In this document: positions 23,743 to 32,438 of the stretch, piece by piece
How the letters are laid out: every line of letters starts with the position of its first letter
Position numbering within the stretch: the stretch's first letter is position 1
Origin: Tsukamurella spumae
GTDB taxonomy: Bacteria > Actinomycetota > Actinomycetes > Mycobacteriales > Mycobacteriaceae
Direction of reading: 5' to 3'
DNA: 64,000 nucleotides
Assembly: GCF_012396015.1 (NCBI RefSeq)
Contig: NZ_JAAXOQ010000018.1
Coordinates: 28,457-92,456, forward strand
Translations under genes and position numbers: made by a program
Notes under the pieces: generated by a model
What the model was told of the DNA's origin: nothing
Databases searched by the model: none
Seen by the model: only the letters and a program-made list of their open reading frames with translations

Positions 23743-24659
23743 GCGGAGATCCCTTCTCGGTAGGTGCGGGTCGGGTGCTCGGCCACCGAGCCGTGCTCGG
23801 GAAGGACGATTCCGATCCCCAGGGAGTTCGCGAACACTTCGGCGTGCCGGTCGCACGCCCGCCTGGCCGCAACGCGCGCCTGAAGCGGCAGGTCCTGGCG
23901 CACCAGCCCACCGCCGGGTTCGACGCCGTTGTTCGTGATCGTGGTGCTCAGGAAGTACCGCTGGAGCAGGTTCTTCTCGCCCCCGACGGGGCGGTAGGTC
24001 GCGGCGACGCGGACGCGATCGCCGCCGGTGCGCGAGATCAGGTGCTCGAGGACCGGACGGGAAACCGTCTGCGGAGGCTGATGAATCCACGACGCGGACA
24101 CCAGCCCGTCGTGCGAGTACCAGTCCCGGGCCTGCGTCGAGTCCACGGGGCCGCACTTTCCCCACGAGCGGGGATCCTCTACCTGCTCACCGCTGTAGCA
24201 GTCGGTCACCCAGTCCGTGATCTGCTCACCCACGAGCGGCAGGGCATCGAGGCCCACTTCGGCGAGCGAGCTGAGCAACCACGGCAAGCGGACACCTACC
24301 TCGACGGCGTGCTCCGCCAGCTCCCGGTGCGCCTTCGTGGCCGCACGGAACGTCACCGCCAGCCGGTTGGTGATCCGCTCTCCGGTCCGGTCCCACACCG
24401 AGGTCATCGCGGTCACGTCGGGAGCGTCCTCGACAAGGGCGATCTTCTCGCGCCACCGATCGCACCACACCGCCGCATCGGGCGCGATACCCGACTGTAT
24501 GGGCCACACGTCGAGCACGACCGTGTGATCGGCAGTGGAGGGCACCGATACCAGGGCGAACATGTGGCCGCCGGCACTGCGTGTATCGCGGTCCAGCTCA
24601 GCTGTGACAGACGTTCCCGGGAGCCGCAATTTGGTTCCGGTACCGCGCTTTCCGAACAT
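23739..24659 (-). CDS. VirB4 N-terminal-like paralogue
   Basis: 306 residues, no TM helix, no Walker motif. Its end, VFANSLGIGIVLPEHGSVAE, parallels AFAGSLGLGLNLPSHVSVSE at the end of the SCO6880-like protein encoded just upstream, so the two are related by duplication. Both probably correspond to the N-terminal, membrane-facing half of VirB4. Between SCO6880-like protein and motor, it likely forms part of a multi-subunit ATPase. Confidence 0.65.
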   Translation of the reverse strand: MFGKRGTGTKLRLPGTSVTAELDRDTRSAGGHMFALVSVPSTADHTVVLDVWPIQSGIAPDAAVWCDRWREKIALVEDAPDVTAMTSVWDRTGERITNRLAVTFRAATKAHRELAEHAVEVGVRLPWLLSSLAEVGLDALPLVGEQITDWVTDCYSGEQVEDPRSWGKCGPVDSTQARDWYSHDGLVSASWIHQPPQTVSRPVLEHLISRTGGDRVRVAATYRPVGGEKNLLQRYFLSTTITNNGVEPGGGLVRQDLPLQARVAARRACDRHAEVFANSLGIGIVLPEHGSVAEHPTRTYREGISA

Positions 24660-24686
24660 GGTCCTTCTCCTTAACAGGCTGAGTGG

Positions 24687-26165
24687 TCAGGCGGCGAGGC
24701 GTTCGCTGACCGAGACGTGCGAGGGCAGGTTCAAGCCCAGCCCCAGCGACCCGGCAAATGCCGCGGCCTGCTGGTTCGTGGCGGGCTTCATCGTCATCCG
24801 CGACGCGATTCCGAGGTCGCCCAGCAGCGTCTCCGCCTTCGCGAGGTCCCCGTCGGTCGGGATGGTGACGGTGACGATGGTGCTGAACCGCGTGACCCCG
24901 GCGCCGAGTGCCTGCTCCTCGCGCGCCTTCTTGGTAGCGGCGACCTTGAGCTTGGCAGCCTCCGGTGTGCGGCCCACGCGGCTGGTGACGGCCTTCTGCG
25001 CGTCGATGTAGTCCTGGTCGACGATCTTCGTGCTCTCGGCCGGCGTGTGCGGGCGGTAGACGATCGTCATCCGCTTGCGCGGCAGCTCCGCGCGCGCCTG
25101 GCCGAGATCGACGAGCACCCTCGAGTCGATCGCGCTCGCCGGTGCCTTGTCCATGACGTGGCTGATCGACTTGCCCGAGTCGTGCAGGTAGTAGCCCCGC
25201 TTGTCGGAAGCGGCCATCGGGCCGGCGTCAGACCAATCAAAGCCGAGCGGCTCATCGGTGAGCAGCGCCGTCTCAATGTCGAGCTCGTCGGCCGGGCTGT
25301 ACGAGCGGCGGGCGATCGCCGTCACCTCACGCTTGCTCATCGGCCGGCACGGCAGGCCTGCATACTCGATCACATCGAGGATCCGCGGCAGGCGACGCGC
25401 GATCTCCTGTGACTGCTCCTGCGTATCGCGTCGGCGCATCCCCTGATCTGAGTCGAAGGTGATCGAGATCCAGCCTTCGTTCCGCACCTCTGCGCAGCGC
25501 ACCTCGAATGCGGCCTGCCACAGAATCTCCCGGGCGATTGCGTTGGCCTTCGGATCGACCTGGCGCTCGTACTGGCTCGCCAGCCGCTGCGCGGACTCGG
25601 GCACCGAAGCCAGAACGGCCGTGATGGCCTCCACGTCGGGCGCCTGACCGATGGTCGTGGTGAGCTGGCCGAACGAGGCCACCCACGAATCGAACCGCCC
25701 CTGATCCACCCACTCCGAGCCCTGCGGGAAAACGCGGATCACCACGGTGTAGAACCGGCCGACGCGGATCAACGCGAAGGTCTTGTTGTTGCTCGTCCTG
25801 TGCTCGGTCACCTTCGACCCCGCCATGATCCCCGGAAGGAGCGTCGAGGGGATCTTCGTGCCGGAACCGGAGCGGTATTCGTTCTCGCCGGCGCTCTTCT
25901 GCTTGCCCCGATCCTTCGTCGCGAGGATGATTTCCCACCAGCTCTTGCCGCCCGACGACACGACCAGCGGGACCAGGATCGCGCCCGAGATCAGGAACTG
26001 CAGCAGCCGCACCCAGCCCGGTAGGGAGGGCATGAACAGCGTGAGGTTGACGATGGCCACGCCCAGCGCCACATACGTTGCGGTCGACGTCGACCCGAAC
26101 ATTCCCGACGACCGCGGCTGCGTCCATCCGTAGTACAGCAGACGGGGTTCTCCTGACGTGGCCAT
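24687..26165 (-). CDS. SCO6880-family T4SS protein (PrgI-like TMs plus VirB4 N-domain)
   Basis: 492 residues. The N-terminus LLYYGWTQPRSSGMFG followed by two TM helices (about 28-66) is the signature of SCO6880-like proteins, which combine a PrgI/VirB3-type membrane anchor with a VirB4-like N-terminal domain. The soluble part includes the conserved ARRSYSPADE region. No Walker motifs. It would tether the motor subunit encoded two genes downstream to the inner membrane. Confidence 0.82.
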   Translation of the reverse strand: MATSGEPRLLYYGWTQPRSSGMFGSTSTATYVALGVAIVNLTLFMPSLPGWVRLLQFLISGAILVPLVVSSGGKSWWEIILATKDRGKQKSAGENEYRSGSGTKIPSTLLPGIMAGSKVTEHRTSNNKTFALIRVGRFYTVVIRVFPQGSEWVDQGRFDSWVASFGQLTTTIGQAPDVEAITAVLASVPESAQRLASQYERQVDPKANAIAREILWQAAFEVRCAEVRNEGWISITFDSDQGMRRRDTQEQSQEIARRLPRILDVIEYAGLPCRPMSKREVTAIARRSYSPADELDIETALLTDEPLGFDWSDAGPMAASDKRGYYLHDSGKSISHVMDKAPASAIDSRVLVDLGQARAELPRKRMTIVYRPHTPAESTKIVDQDYIDAQKAVTSRVGRTPEAAKLKVAATKKAREEQALGAGVTRFSTIVTVTIPTDGDLAKAETLLGDLGIASRMTMKPATNQQAAAFAGSLGLGLNLPSHVSVSERLAA

Positions 26166-26199
26166 CAGCAGTCCTTCCTCTTCGTGATTGTCATCGGTC

Positions 26200-27699
26200 C
26201 TAGCCCTTCATCGCGTGTTCGCCGTGTCCGGAAGCAAGTTCCGGACGTTCCAGCGACGGTGGCGGTTTCGTGGCGCCCTCACCGGCTGAGGTCTCGTTGC
26301 CGACCTGCTGGTTGATCTGCTCACCAGCGCCGCCACCGCTGCCGCCACCGCTGGGCGGGCTCGCTCCGTTGAGCGCTTCGTCCGGGCCGGCACCGCTGGA
26401 GGGATCGCCGCCCCCACCGGAGTCACCTCCGCCGCCGCCGGGCGGAGGTCCTCCGGGCGATGACGTCGGCCCCGGCTGCTCGCCGCCACCGTCATCCCCG
26501 CCACCGGAATTCATCGCGGCGGTCGCCCCCGGCGTCGCCGCGCGGGACGCGACCGGCGATGCGCCGGCCGTCGCGGCCGCCGACCCGCCGCCGGTGGCCA
26601 CCATGCCCGCGACCTTCGCACCGGCCATCGCCGCGCCGACCGCCATGCCCGCCGCCGCCATACCGCTACCGCCGCCGCCCATCGACGCCACCGCGGGAGC
26701 GACCAGCCGCATCAACGACGGCAGCACGAGCGCGACCATCGCCAGCAGGATCATGCCGAGGAGCTTCATCTGGAAGTCGTCCGACTTGTCGCCGGCCGCA
26801 GAAAAGGCGATCACGTAGACCAGCGCGCCGATCGGCTTGAACAGCAGGAACGCAATCGTCCACTGCTTGAGCTTGTCGTAGCTCTGCGACCCGGGGCCGG
26901 TGCCCGACCACGTCGCGGCGATCGGGACGAACGCGACCACCACGATCAACATCACCTGACGGATGACCAGCAATACCAATTGCAGTAGGGCTCCGAGGAA
27001 GCCAAACAGAGTGATCAAGCCAATTCCGGCGATCATATTGCCTGCCAGCGGGCCGGAACTGATCACGGCCAGACCAAGGTTCTCGGCGACCTTCTGCGCG
27101 GACTCACCCTTGAGAACTGCGTCTTTCAGCACCCAGTTGGAGAAAGCATCACCAATCACCGACCCGGCCACAACGAAAGTAGCAAACAACGTGCTACCAA
27201 ACACCGCCCGCACCAACGCCATCCAAGCCTGCTCGGACTCCTCCACCAGCCCCTTGCGGGACATGGCCATGCGAATCCCGACCAGGACCAGCGACACCAT
27301 CAGGCCGATGACCTGAAGCTGGAACGTGTACTCGCGCACCGTCGCAAGCACTCCCACCGATCCGCGTGGATCGAGCTTCGGGCTCGGCATCGCCATCCAC
27401 CACGACAGCGCCAGCTCGATCATCTTCCCGTACGTCGCGACCAACGAATTCACGATCTTCTCGAACGTGCCGCCTACCGCGTTGCCCGCGACACTGCCCG
27501 CAGCCTGTCCTAGTGTGCAGCCGATGTCGTACCAGCTGCACTTCTCCGGATCGGCGGAGGCAGAACCTGCGCCGAATGCGGTGAAGAGGCCGGCGAGGAA
27601 AAGTACAACCGCCGAACCGAGAACAGGCTTCTTGCGCTGAGCAAGGCGGGTACGGAGCGTGGGTGCGCTCGTGTTCGGCTTGAGCTGCGTTTCTACCAT
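26200..27699 (-). CDS. VirB6/TrbL-like polytopic channel protein
   Basis: 499 residues. A signal-like segment (about 28-50, ending near ASADPEKC) is followed by at least five TM helices (about 125-345). The C-terminal 130 residues are a Gly/Pro/Ser-rich tail (GGGDDGGGEQPGPTSSPGG, GGGGGDSGGGGDPSSG). This layout matches TrbL/VirB6-type proteins of actinobacterial conjugation systems, which line the inner-membrane channel. The first bases overlap the upstream gene by seven. Confidence 0.8.
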   Translation of the reverse strand: MVETQLKPNTSAPTLRTRLAQRKKPVLGSAVVLFLAGLFTAFGAGSASADPEKCSWYDIGCTLGQAAGSVAGNAVGGTFEKIVNSLVATYGKMIELALSWWMAMPSPKLDPRGSVGVLATVREYTFQLQVIGLMVSLVLVGIRMAMSRKGLVEESEQAWMALVRAVFGSTLFATFVVAGSVIGDAFSNWVLKDAVLKGESAQKVAENLGLAVISSGPLAGNMIAGIGLITLFGFLGALLQLVLLVIRQVMLIVVVAFVPIAATWSGTGPGSQSYDKLKQWTIAFLLFKPIGALVYVIAFSAAGDKSDDFQMKLLGMILLAMVALVLPSLMRLVAPAVASMGGGGSGMAAAGMAVGAAMAGAKVAGMVATGGGSAAATAGASPVASRAATPGATAAMNSGGGDDGGGEQPGPTSSPGGPPPGGGGGDSGGGGDPSSGAGPDEALNGASPPSGGGSGGGAGEQINQQVGNETSAGEGATKPPPSLERPELASGHGEHAMKG

Positions 27700-28574
27700 T
27701 GTCGAGACCACCCCACGAATGTCGGCGTCGGCGTGAACGAATTCAGGAGCGGGAAGGGAACCTTCCACGTGCCGTCGCGCCAAACGACCTGGAAATCAGC
27801 GCGCATACCCTCGATTCCGTTCGGCTGCTGCGGAGCGAGCGAGAGCCCGAACGAGATCAGCGCATAGTCAGGACTGAACTCGCTGACCTTCACCGCGATG
27901 GGCACGCTCCCCAGAATCTGCGCACCCCGCAGGCTGAGGGGATTGTCGCTGGAGCCATTGAGGGTCCGGGCGCCCCGCATCTCGGCTTCGGCGGCATCAG
28001 ACCCGTCGGAGATCATGGCCCTGTCGATCAGCTTCGCTCGGCGCGACGGATCGGTCTCAAACGGCAGGCGAACGTTGATCTGCCATGCGGCCATCACAGC
28101 CCCCTGCGGAGTCCTGGCGAAGCCGGTCGGGACGCCGTCGACGAGGCTGGTCGGCCCGTCGGAGGTGGAGAACGGGACGACGACGCCGTTGTAGATCGAC
28201 TGCCACATCAGTCCCTTCGGCGAGCCCGTGAGCCACGCCGGATCCGACGCGGTGAACGCCGGCGAGCCGGTTTGCGGCAGCACCTGCCCGGACGGGTTCG
28301 CGGGAACCTGGACCGATCGGCCGGTCGCGTCGACGCGCGGCGTGCCGAACTTGTCCCGCCCGTCGCCGCTCGGCGAGGACGTCGGGCCGGCGGTGGGCGA
28401 GGGAGTCTGCGCGCCCTGCTGAGGCGCCTTGTCGTCGTCAGGGATGAGGTAGACGAGGACCGCGCCCAGGAGGATCGCGACGATGAAGATGATCGAGGCG
28501 GGGAGGGTCCAGCTTCGACCGGACTTGCCGTTGGAATCGTCGAGTTGGGACGAGCTATCGGGTGATTCGAGCAT
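27693..28574 (-). CDS. Bitopic T4SS protein, VirB8-like candidate
   Basis: 293 residues: N-terminal cytoplasmic Ser/Asp-rich stretch, one TM (about 26-46), a Pro/Ser/Thr linker (AQTPSPTAGPTSSPSGDG) and a C-terminal domain of 190 residues ending WKVPFPLLNSFTPTPTFVGWSRQW. It resembles the domain-after-linker plan of the smaller protein at 19155-19748. The start at 28574 has AAGGAAAG upstream. Confidence 0.65.
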   Translation of the reverse strand: MLESPDSSSQLDDSNGKSGRSWTLPASIIFIVAILLGAVLVYLIPDDDKAPQQGAQTPSPTAGPTSSPSGDGRDKFGTPRVDATGRSVQVPANPSGQVLPQTGSPAFTASDPAWLTGSPKGLMWQSIYNGVVVPFSTSDGPTSLVDGVPTGFARTPQGAVMAAWQINVRLPFETDPSRRAKLIDRAMISDGSDAAEAEMRGARTLNGSSDNPLSLRGAQILGSVPIAVKVSEFSPDYALISFGLSLAPQQPNGIEGMRADFQVVWRDGTWKVPFPLLNSFTPTPTFVGWSRQW

Positions 28575-28605
28575 GTTTCTTTCCTTTCCGTCGGCTGGCT
28601 GGGTG

Positions 28606-29226
28606 TCAGCGCAGCTGCACGGCATCATGCGGGATGGAGGGAACCGATTGGATGCGCGGACGGCTATTCGCACCGGGCTCGGTCTGTTCCTCCGGCGCGG
28701 GCATCACCAGACCCCAGTCATCGGCAGCCGTCCAGGCGACCTGGAGGTGGTTGACGGTGGTGGAGCGGTCCGGGAGCGTGCAGTAGACGTCGACGAAGGC
28801 CTCGGCGGCGTCGTACGAGGTCACGCGGTAGGCGACGACCCTGGGCGCGGCCGCCGGATCGGCGGGCTCGACGCGGATCCGTGCCCGCTGAGCGATCCAC
28901 CAGTCCTTGTTCCGGCCCGGCGCGATCAGGTCACGGGTGACGACGGCCCATTCGGGCTGCCCGGTCTGAGAGCCAGCGTCGCCCGCGACGCCCGTGCGGA
29001 CCGCCGCGTTGATCGCTGCGAGGGCCGCGCCGGTCTGGCTGTGCTCGTACCCGGTCGGGGCCGGCTCGGTGCGGTTCCGCGGCCCCTGGTCCGCCGAGGG
29101 CACCTCCATGCCCGACACGACCGACCAAGTCAAGCCGGTGGGCGCGGAGGCATCCTCGGACGGAGCGGGCGAGCACGCGGCCGCAGCGACGGTGACAACG
29201 ACCAGGAGGAACAGACGACGGATCAT
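28606..29226 (-). CDS. T4SS-associated lipoprotein
   Basis: 206 residues with a lipoprotein signal: MIRRLFLLVVVTVAAAAC, lipobox AAAC with Cys at 18. The mature part is soluble with no known domain. It sits among channel genes, so an extracytoplasmic part of the channel or a VirB7-like stabiliser is plausible. The start follows the preceding gene's stop by one base. Confidence 0.75.
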   Translation of the reverse strand: MIRRLFLLVVVTVAAAACSPAPSEDASAPTGLTWSVVSGMEVPSADQGPRNRTEPAPTGYEHSQTGAALAAINAAVRTGVAGDAGSQTGQPEWAVVTRDLIAPGRNKDWWIAQRARIRVEPADPAAAPRVVAYRVTSYDAAEAFVDVYCTLPDRSTTVNHLQVAWTAADDWGLVMPAPEEQTEPGANSRPRIQSVPSIPHDAVQLR

Positions 29227-29228
29227 GG

Positions 29229-29510
29229 TCAGCTCCCCAGGATCGAGGTTGCGATCTGCGACGAGCAGCTCATGATGATCGCGCCGAGCAGGATCTGCAC
29301 GATCCGCATCTCGGTGCGCTGGCCGGCGGGACGTTCCCGGTCGCCGTACTTTTCGAGCCACCACAGCGAGGCAACCCACATGAGCACCGCGATGAACACG
29401 ACGAGACCGAGCCAGAACACCCAGCCGAGCAAGGTCATGAGCGGGTTCATGACCTCGGGCGGGAGCTGCTTGATCTCCGCCAGCATGGTGACGTCGTCGG
29501 GAGCCTGCAT
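29229..29510 (-). CDS. Small two-TM protein, VirB2-like candidate (a)
   Basis: 93 residues with TM helices at about 26-50 and 70-88. The central LLGWVFW...LEKYGDRE...VQILLGAII aligns with LLGWLKW...LEKYQQRG...CLYVIIGAV in the neighbouring gene, so the two are paralogues. Small two-TM proteins in tandem in a T4SS operon are usually VirB2-like pilin or channel subunits. Confidence 0.7.
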   Translation of the reverse strand: MQAPDDVTMLAEIKQLPPEVMNPLMTLLGWVFWLGLVVFIAVLMWVASLWWLEKYGDRERPAGQRTEMRIVQILLGAIIMSCSSQIATSILGS

Positions 29511-29522
29511 GGGGTTCGTCTC

Positions 29523-29891
29523 CTAGCTCGTTGCCGCGTCGATGATGCCGACGGCCGAGACGGAGACGACGGCACCGATGATCACGTAGAGGCAGATCTG
29601 GGCGGCCTTGGAATCGCCGCGCTGCTGGTACTTCTCCAACGCGAAGATCGCACCGGCCCCGATCAACGCACCCACGCCGATGATGTAGACCGCCCACTTG
29701 AGCCAGCCGAGCAAGCGCAGGATCTTCTCGCCGCCGGGCGGCTGCACGGGCTTGACGTCGATACCGTCCGCGACGAGCATCGCCGTCGCCTGCTCGGAGG
29801 CGTGCGCGGCGCCGCGCATCGCCGAGCCGACGAGGGTGTTGGCGTGCACGACGACGTCGGGGACGAGGGAGAAAAGTTCGGGAGCGAACAT
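29523..29891 (-). CDS. Small two-TM protein, VirB2-like candidate (b)
   Basis: 122 residues. The N-terminal 50 are amphipathic (ANTLVGSAMRGAAHASEQ), then two TM helices (about 60-85 and 98-118). Paralogue of the next gene downstream. A heteromeric pair could build a conjugation channel in the plasma membrane; no cleavage site typical of processed pilins is clear. Confidence 0.7.
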   Translation of the reverse strand: MFAPELFSLVPDVVVHANTLVGSAMRGAAHASEQATAMLVADGIDVKPVQPPGGEKILRLLGWLKWAVYIIGVGALIGAGAIFALEKYQQRGDSKAAQICLYVIIGAVVSVSAVGIIDAATS

Positions 29892-29913
29892 GATGTGGAA
29901 GTTCCTTTCGAGT

Positions 29914-30534
29914 TCAGTTGTTCGCCGAGGCGTCGGCGTGGACGAGGTCGCGGAGTTCGGTTCCGAGACGGGCGATGTCCTGATGAACGGCGTGCGTCAG
30001 GTCCTTGACCCGCTTCTGCGGGAGCGTGTTCGGATCCGCGGTCGCGAGCGCCTTGATCGGCAGCTCGAGGAGCTGATCGAGCCACGGAATCGACCACGAC
30101 ATTCCCGCGAGCGAGGTCACCGTCTGGCGCAGGCGGCGGACCTCGCTGGTCCGATTCCCCGGTCCGCCGGCGACGAGGATGAGCCCGAGCAGCCGCGCCG
30201 GGATGTCGTGCTCGGTGTGGTACTGGCGCAGCGCCAGGTGTGCTGCGTCGAGCCCGGCAGCTGTGTCACGGGCAACCAGGACGGTGTAGGGGGACTCCGT
30301 GCTCAGACCAGGCCACCGCGCGCCGCCATCGCCGGCGTGCTGCCACATCTGCGCGAGGGTCGAAACACCCGCACCGCCGTGAGCGCCGACCAACCAGACC
30401 ATCGAGCTGGCACCGTCGGGGTGCGGGGTGTCGCGGACGGGAAGCCAAGGCTCGGTGTCCGTCAGCGGAGCGATTCCGGCGAGCCCGGCCGGAAGCGGGA
30501 TCGGGCCGGTGGCGATCCGCGGAACGGCCGTCAT
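29914..30534 (-). CDS. DUF6668-like protein with degenerate P-loop
   Basis: 206 residues. VWLVGAHGGAGVSTLA (about 46-61) resembles the Walker A loop of ParA/MinD proteins, but the invariant Lys is replaced (GAGVST, not GxGKST). This matches my memory of DUF6668 proteins, found beside MinD-like genes. The rest follows a Rossmann-like order (TVLVARDTAAGLDAAH, LLGLILVAGGPGN). It overlaps the MinD-like gene by four bases and may act with it, without hydrolysing ATP itself. Confidence 0.7.
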   Translation of the reverse strand: MTAVPRIATGPIPLPAGLAGIAPLTDTEPWLPVRDTPHPDGASSMVWLVGAHGGAGVSTLAQMWQHAGDGGARWPGLSTESPYTVLVARDTAAGLDAAHLALRQYHTEHDIPARLLGLILVAGGPGNRTSEVRRLRQTVTSLAGMSWSIPWLDQLLELPIKALATADPNTLPQKRVKDLTHAVHQDIARLGTELRDLVHADASANN

Positions 30535-31943
30535 CGCCGTGCCCCGCTCGCGGCCGCCGCGCGGCGGCGCCGGTCCGCCGCGCGCGGGAAGTCGTCGCCG
30601 ATCACCGCGGCGAGCTCGAGCACGGACCACTGGGTCTTCTTGCTGAGCAAGTCGTAGACGATCGGCCCGTCGGCCGCGAGGTGCTTGTCGAACGGCAGCT
30701 CTAGCACCTGTGCGGTGAGCTGCTCACGCTGGTACGGGTCCTCCTGCTCGTGGTAGCCCTGGATGACCTGGGCGAAGTCCCGCTTGAGCTGGGGCACACG
30801 GAACTTGCCGCGCTGACCCGTGTCGTTGATGACGACCACGCAGCGCGAGAGCAGGTGGCGGAATGTTGCGATGTCCTTCCCGTTCTCGTCCTTGAGCGGG
30901 ATGGTCTCGTCGAGGTCGTCGCTGGGGTAGTTGTGCAGGAAGTTGAGCGTCTGCTCGGCCTTCTTGACGGTGCCCTTGGCCGTGCCGGCGACGATCACGA
31001 CCATGTCGGCCCGGGTCAGGACCGCTCGCGTCACATCGTGGTGGAGCTCGGTCCCGCAGTCGGTGACGATGATCGGGCAGAACTGCTGCGCGACGTCGAG
31101 CAGCGCGTTGTACTCACCAGCGGTGAGCTGGTGCGCGGCCGCGATGTTCTCCGACCCCTGAACGACCTCGAAGTTGGCCTTCGACTTGCCCGTGTAATGG
31201 GTCAGACCGGGGTACGTGGCGGTCGGCGCGGCCTGCAACTCGCCGGCCGCGTCGATCCGGAAGAGGTTCTTGTCGGCGAGGATGTGCCGAATGTCGTAGG
31301 AGGAGGGCGAGTCGAGACGCTCCTTGAGCGTGCCGGTTGCCGGATTGGCGTCGATGCCCAGTACCCGGGTCGCAGCCGCGTTCATACCGAGCGCGGTGAG
31401 GATCTCCGCGGTGGTCGTGCTCTTGCCTGCACCGCCCTTGATCGTGACGACCGCGATCTTGTACCCCAGCTCACCGGGGCTGACGTTCATGCGGTCGCAC
31501 AGCGCATCGCGGCGGACGTCGGCCTTGCTGCGGCCCATGTTGACCGAGCCGCCGGACAGATCGAAGACCATGCGGCGCACGCCCGCGGTCGGCGGGAGCT
31601 TCGTCTCGCCGCCCGGCTCGAGGAACGGGGTCACCGGAGCGGGGGCCGGCGGGGCCGGCACCGGTGCAACCGGCGGGACGGGACGCAGTGCCCGCGGCGC
31701 GGACACCTTCTGCTGGTGCGCCCGAAGCTCCTGGACGGGCGCGACGGGAATGTCGCTGGTGTAAGTCTCCTCGGCCGACTCCGTGGGGGCGTCGTACCAG
31801 CCCTCGGGGACCGCGGCGTCGGCCTGTGTGTATGCCTCAGCCGCCGCGGCGAAGTCGTTCTCGGCCGCGGCCGCGTCTTCGGTGGGAGCCCACTGGCTCA
31901 TCCAGCTCGGCTGGGCGTTCTGATCGGTGGAAGTGGAAGTCAT
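30531..31943 (-). CDS. MinD/ParA-like ATPase with Pro-rich N-terminus (EspI-like)
   Basis: 470 residues. An acidic/Ala-rich then Pro-rich N-terminal region (1-120, PVAPVPAPPAPAPVTP) precedes a SIMIBI ATPase: KGGAGKST (169-176), VLGIDANPATGTL (switch I), TDCGTELHHD (switch II region). The same plan occurs in EspI/MinD-like ATPases of ESX and actinobacterial conjugation loci. It may position the secretion apparatus. The start is fused to AGGACAGCGCAA. Confidence 0.85.
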   Translation of the reverse strand: MTSTSTDQNAQPSWMSQWAPTEDAAAAENDFAAAAEAYTQADAAVPEGWYDAPTESAEETYTSDIPVAPVQELRAHQQKVSAPRALRPVPPVAPVPAPPAPAPVTPFLEPGGETKLPPTAGVRRMVFDLSGGSVNMGRSKADVRRDALCDRMNVSPGELGYKIAVVTIKGGAGKSTTTAEILTALGMNAAATRVLGIDANPATGTLKERLDSPSSYDIRHILADKNLFRIDAAGELQAAPTATYPGLTHYTGKSKANFEVVQGSENIAAAHQLTAGEYNALLDVAQQFCPIIVTDCGTELHHDVTRAVLTRADMVVIVAGTAKGTVKKAEQTLNFLHNYPSDDLDETIPLKDENGKDIATFRHLLSRCVVVINDTGQRGKFRVPQLKRDFAQVIQGYHEQEDPYQREQLTAQVLELPFDKHLAADGPIVYDLLSKKTQWSVLELAAVIGDDFPRAADRRRRAAAASGARR

Positions 31944-31955
31944 TTGCGCTGTCCT
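31944..31955 (-). repeat. Start-associated leader motif
   Basis: AGGACAGCGCAA directly joined to the ATG at 31943. Confidence 0.75.
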
Positions 31956-31999
31956 TCGGTTCGATTCGGTGGTTGTTCGTGCAGGGAAGTGTCGGATTC

Positions 32000-32395
32000 C
32001 TACGGGCGGCGTCCCGGGCTCACCGCCGCGCCCTCCCTTCCCGTCGGATGCGGCGTAGGAGGTCTGGTCGCGCGCGGCGAAGCCCTCGCCGGCGTCGCGG
32101 GTCGTGCCGACGGCCCCGACGAGGTGGCGGCGCCGGGCACCTGCACCGAGCCGGTCGGCACACGGACGGGCTCAGCGGAAGCGGGAAGGAGAGAGGTCGC
32201 CGAGGAGATCACGAAAACCAGCCCCGCGCCGAAGGCCACCAACGTGGCCACGCAGCCCGACACGACGACGAGGCCGCGGCGCCTCCCGAAGGCGTCCCCG
32301 ACGGTGTAGCGCCACCAGTACCGCGCGTCGCCGACCCGGTCACCGAGCGTTGTCCGACAGTGGGTATCGGATACCCGCTTTGACCTGCGGTGCAT
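32000..32395 (-). CDS. Small single-TM protein with Pro-rich exterior tail
   Basis: 131 residues, one TM helix (about 40-66) followed by a Pro/Ala/Arg-rich tail without cysteines. Not recognised. The ATG has AAGGAGG upstream. Between cutinase and the MinD-like ATPase it is probably an envelope component of the transfer system. Confidence 0.65.
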   Translation of the reverse strand: MHRRSKRVSDTHCRTTLGDRVGDARYWWRYTVGDAFGRRRGLVVVSGCVATLVAFGAGLVFVISSATSLLPASAEPVRVPTGSVQVPGAATSSGPSARPATPARASPRATRPPTPHPTGREGAAVSPGRRP

Positions 32396-32438
32396 GTTCT
32401 CCTCCTTCGCTGGTGGTTGTTTCGGAAGCTCGCCGGGG

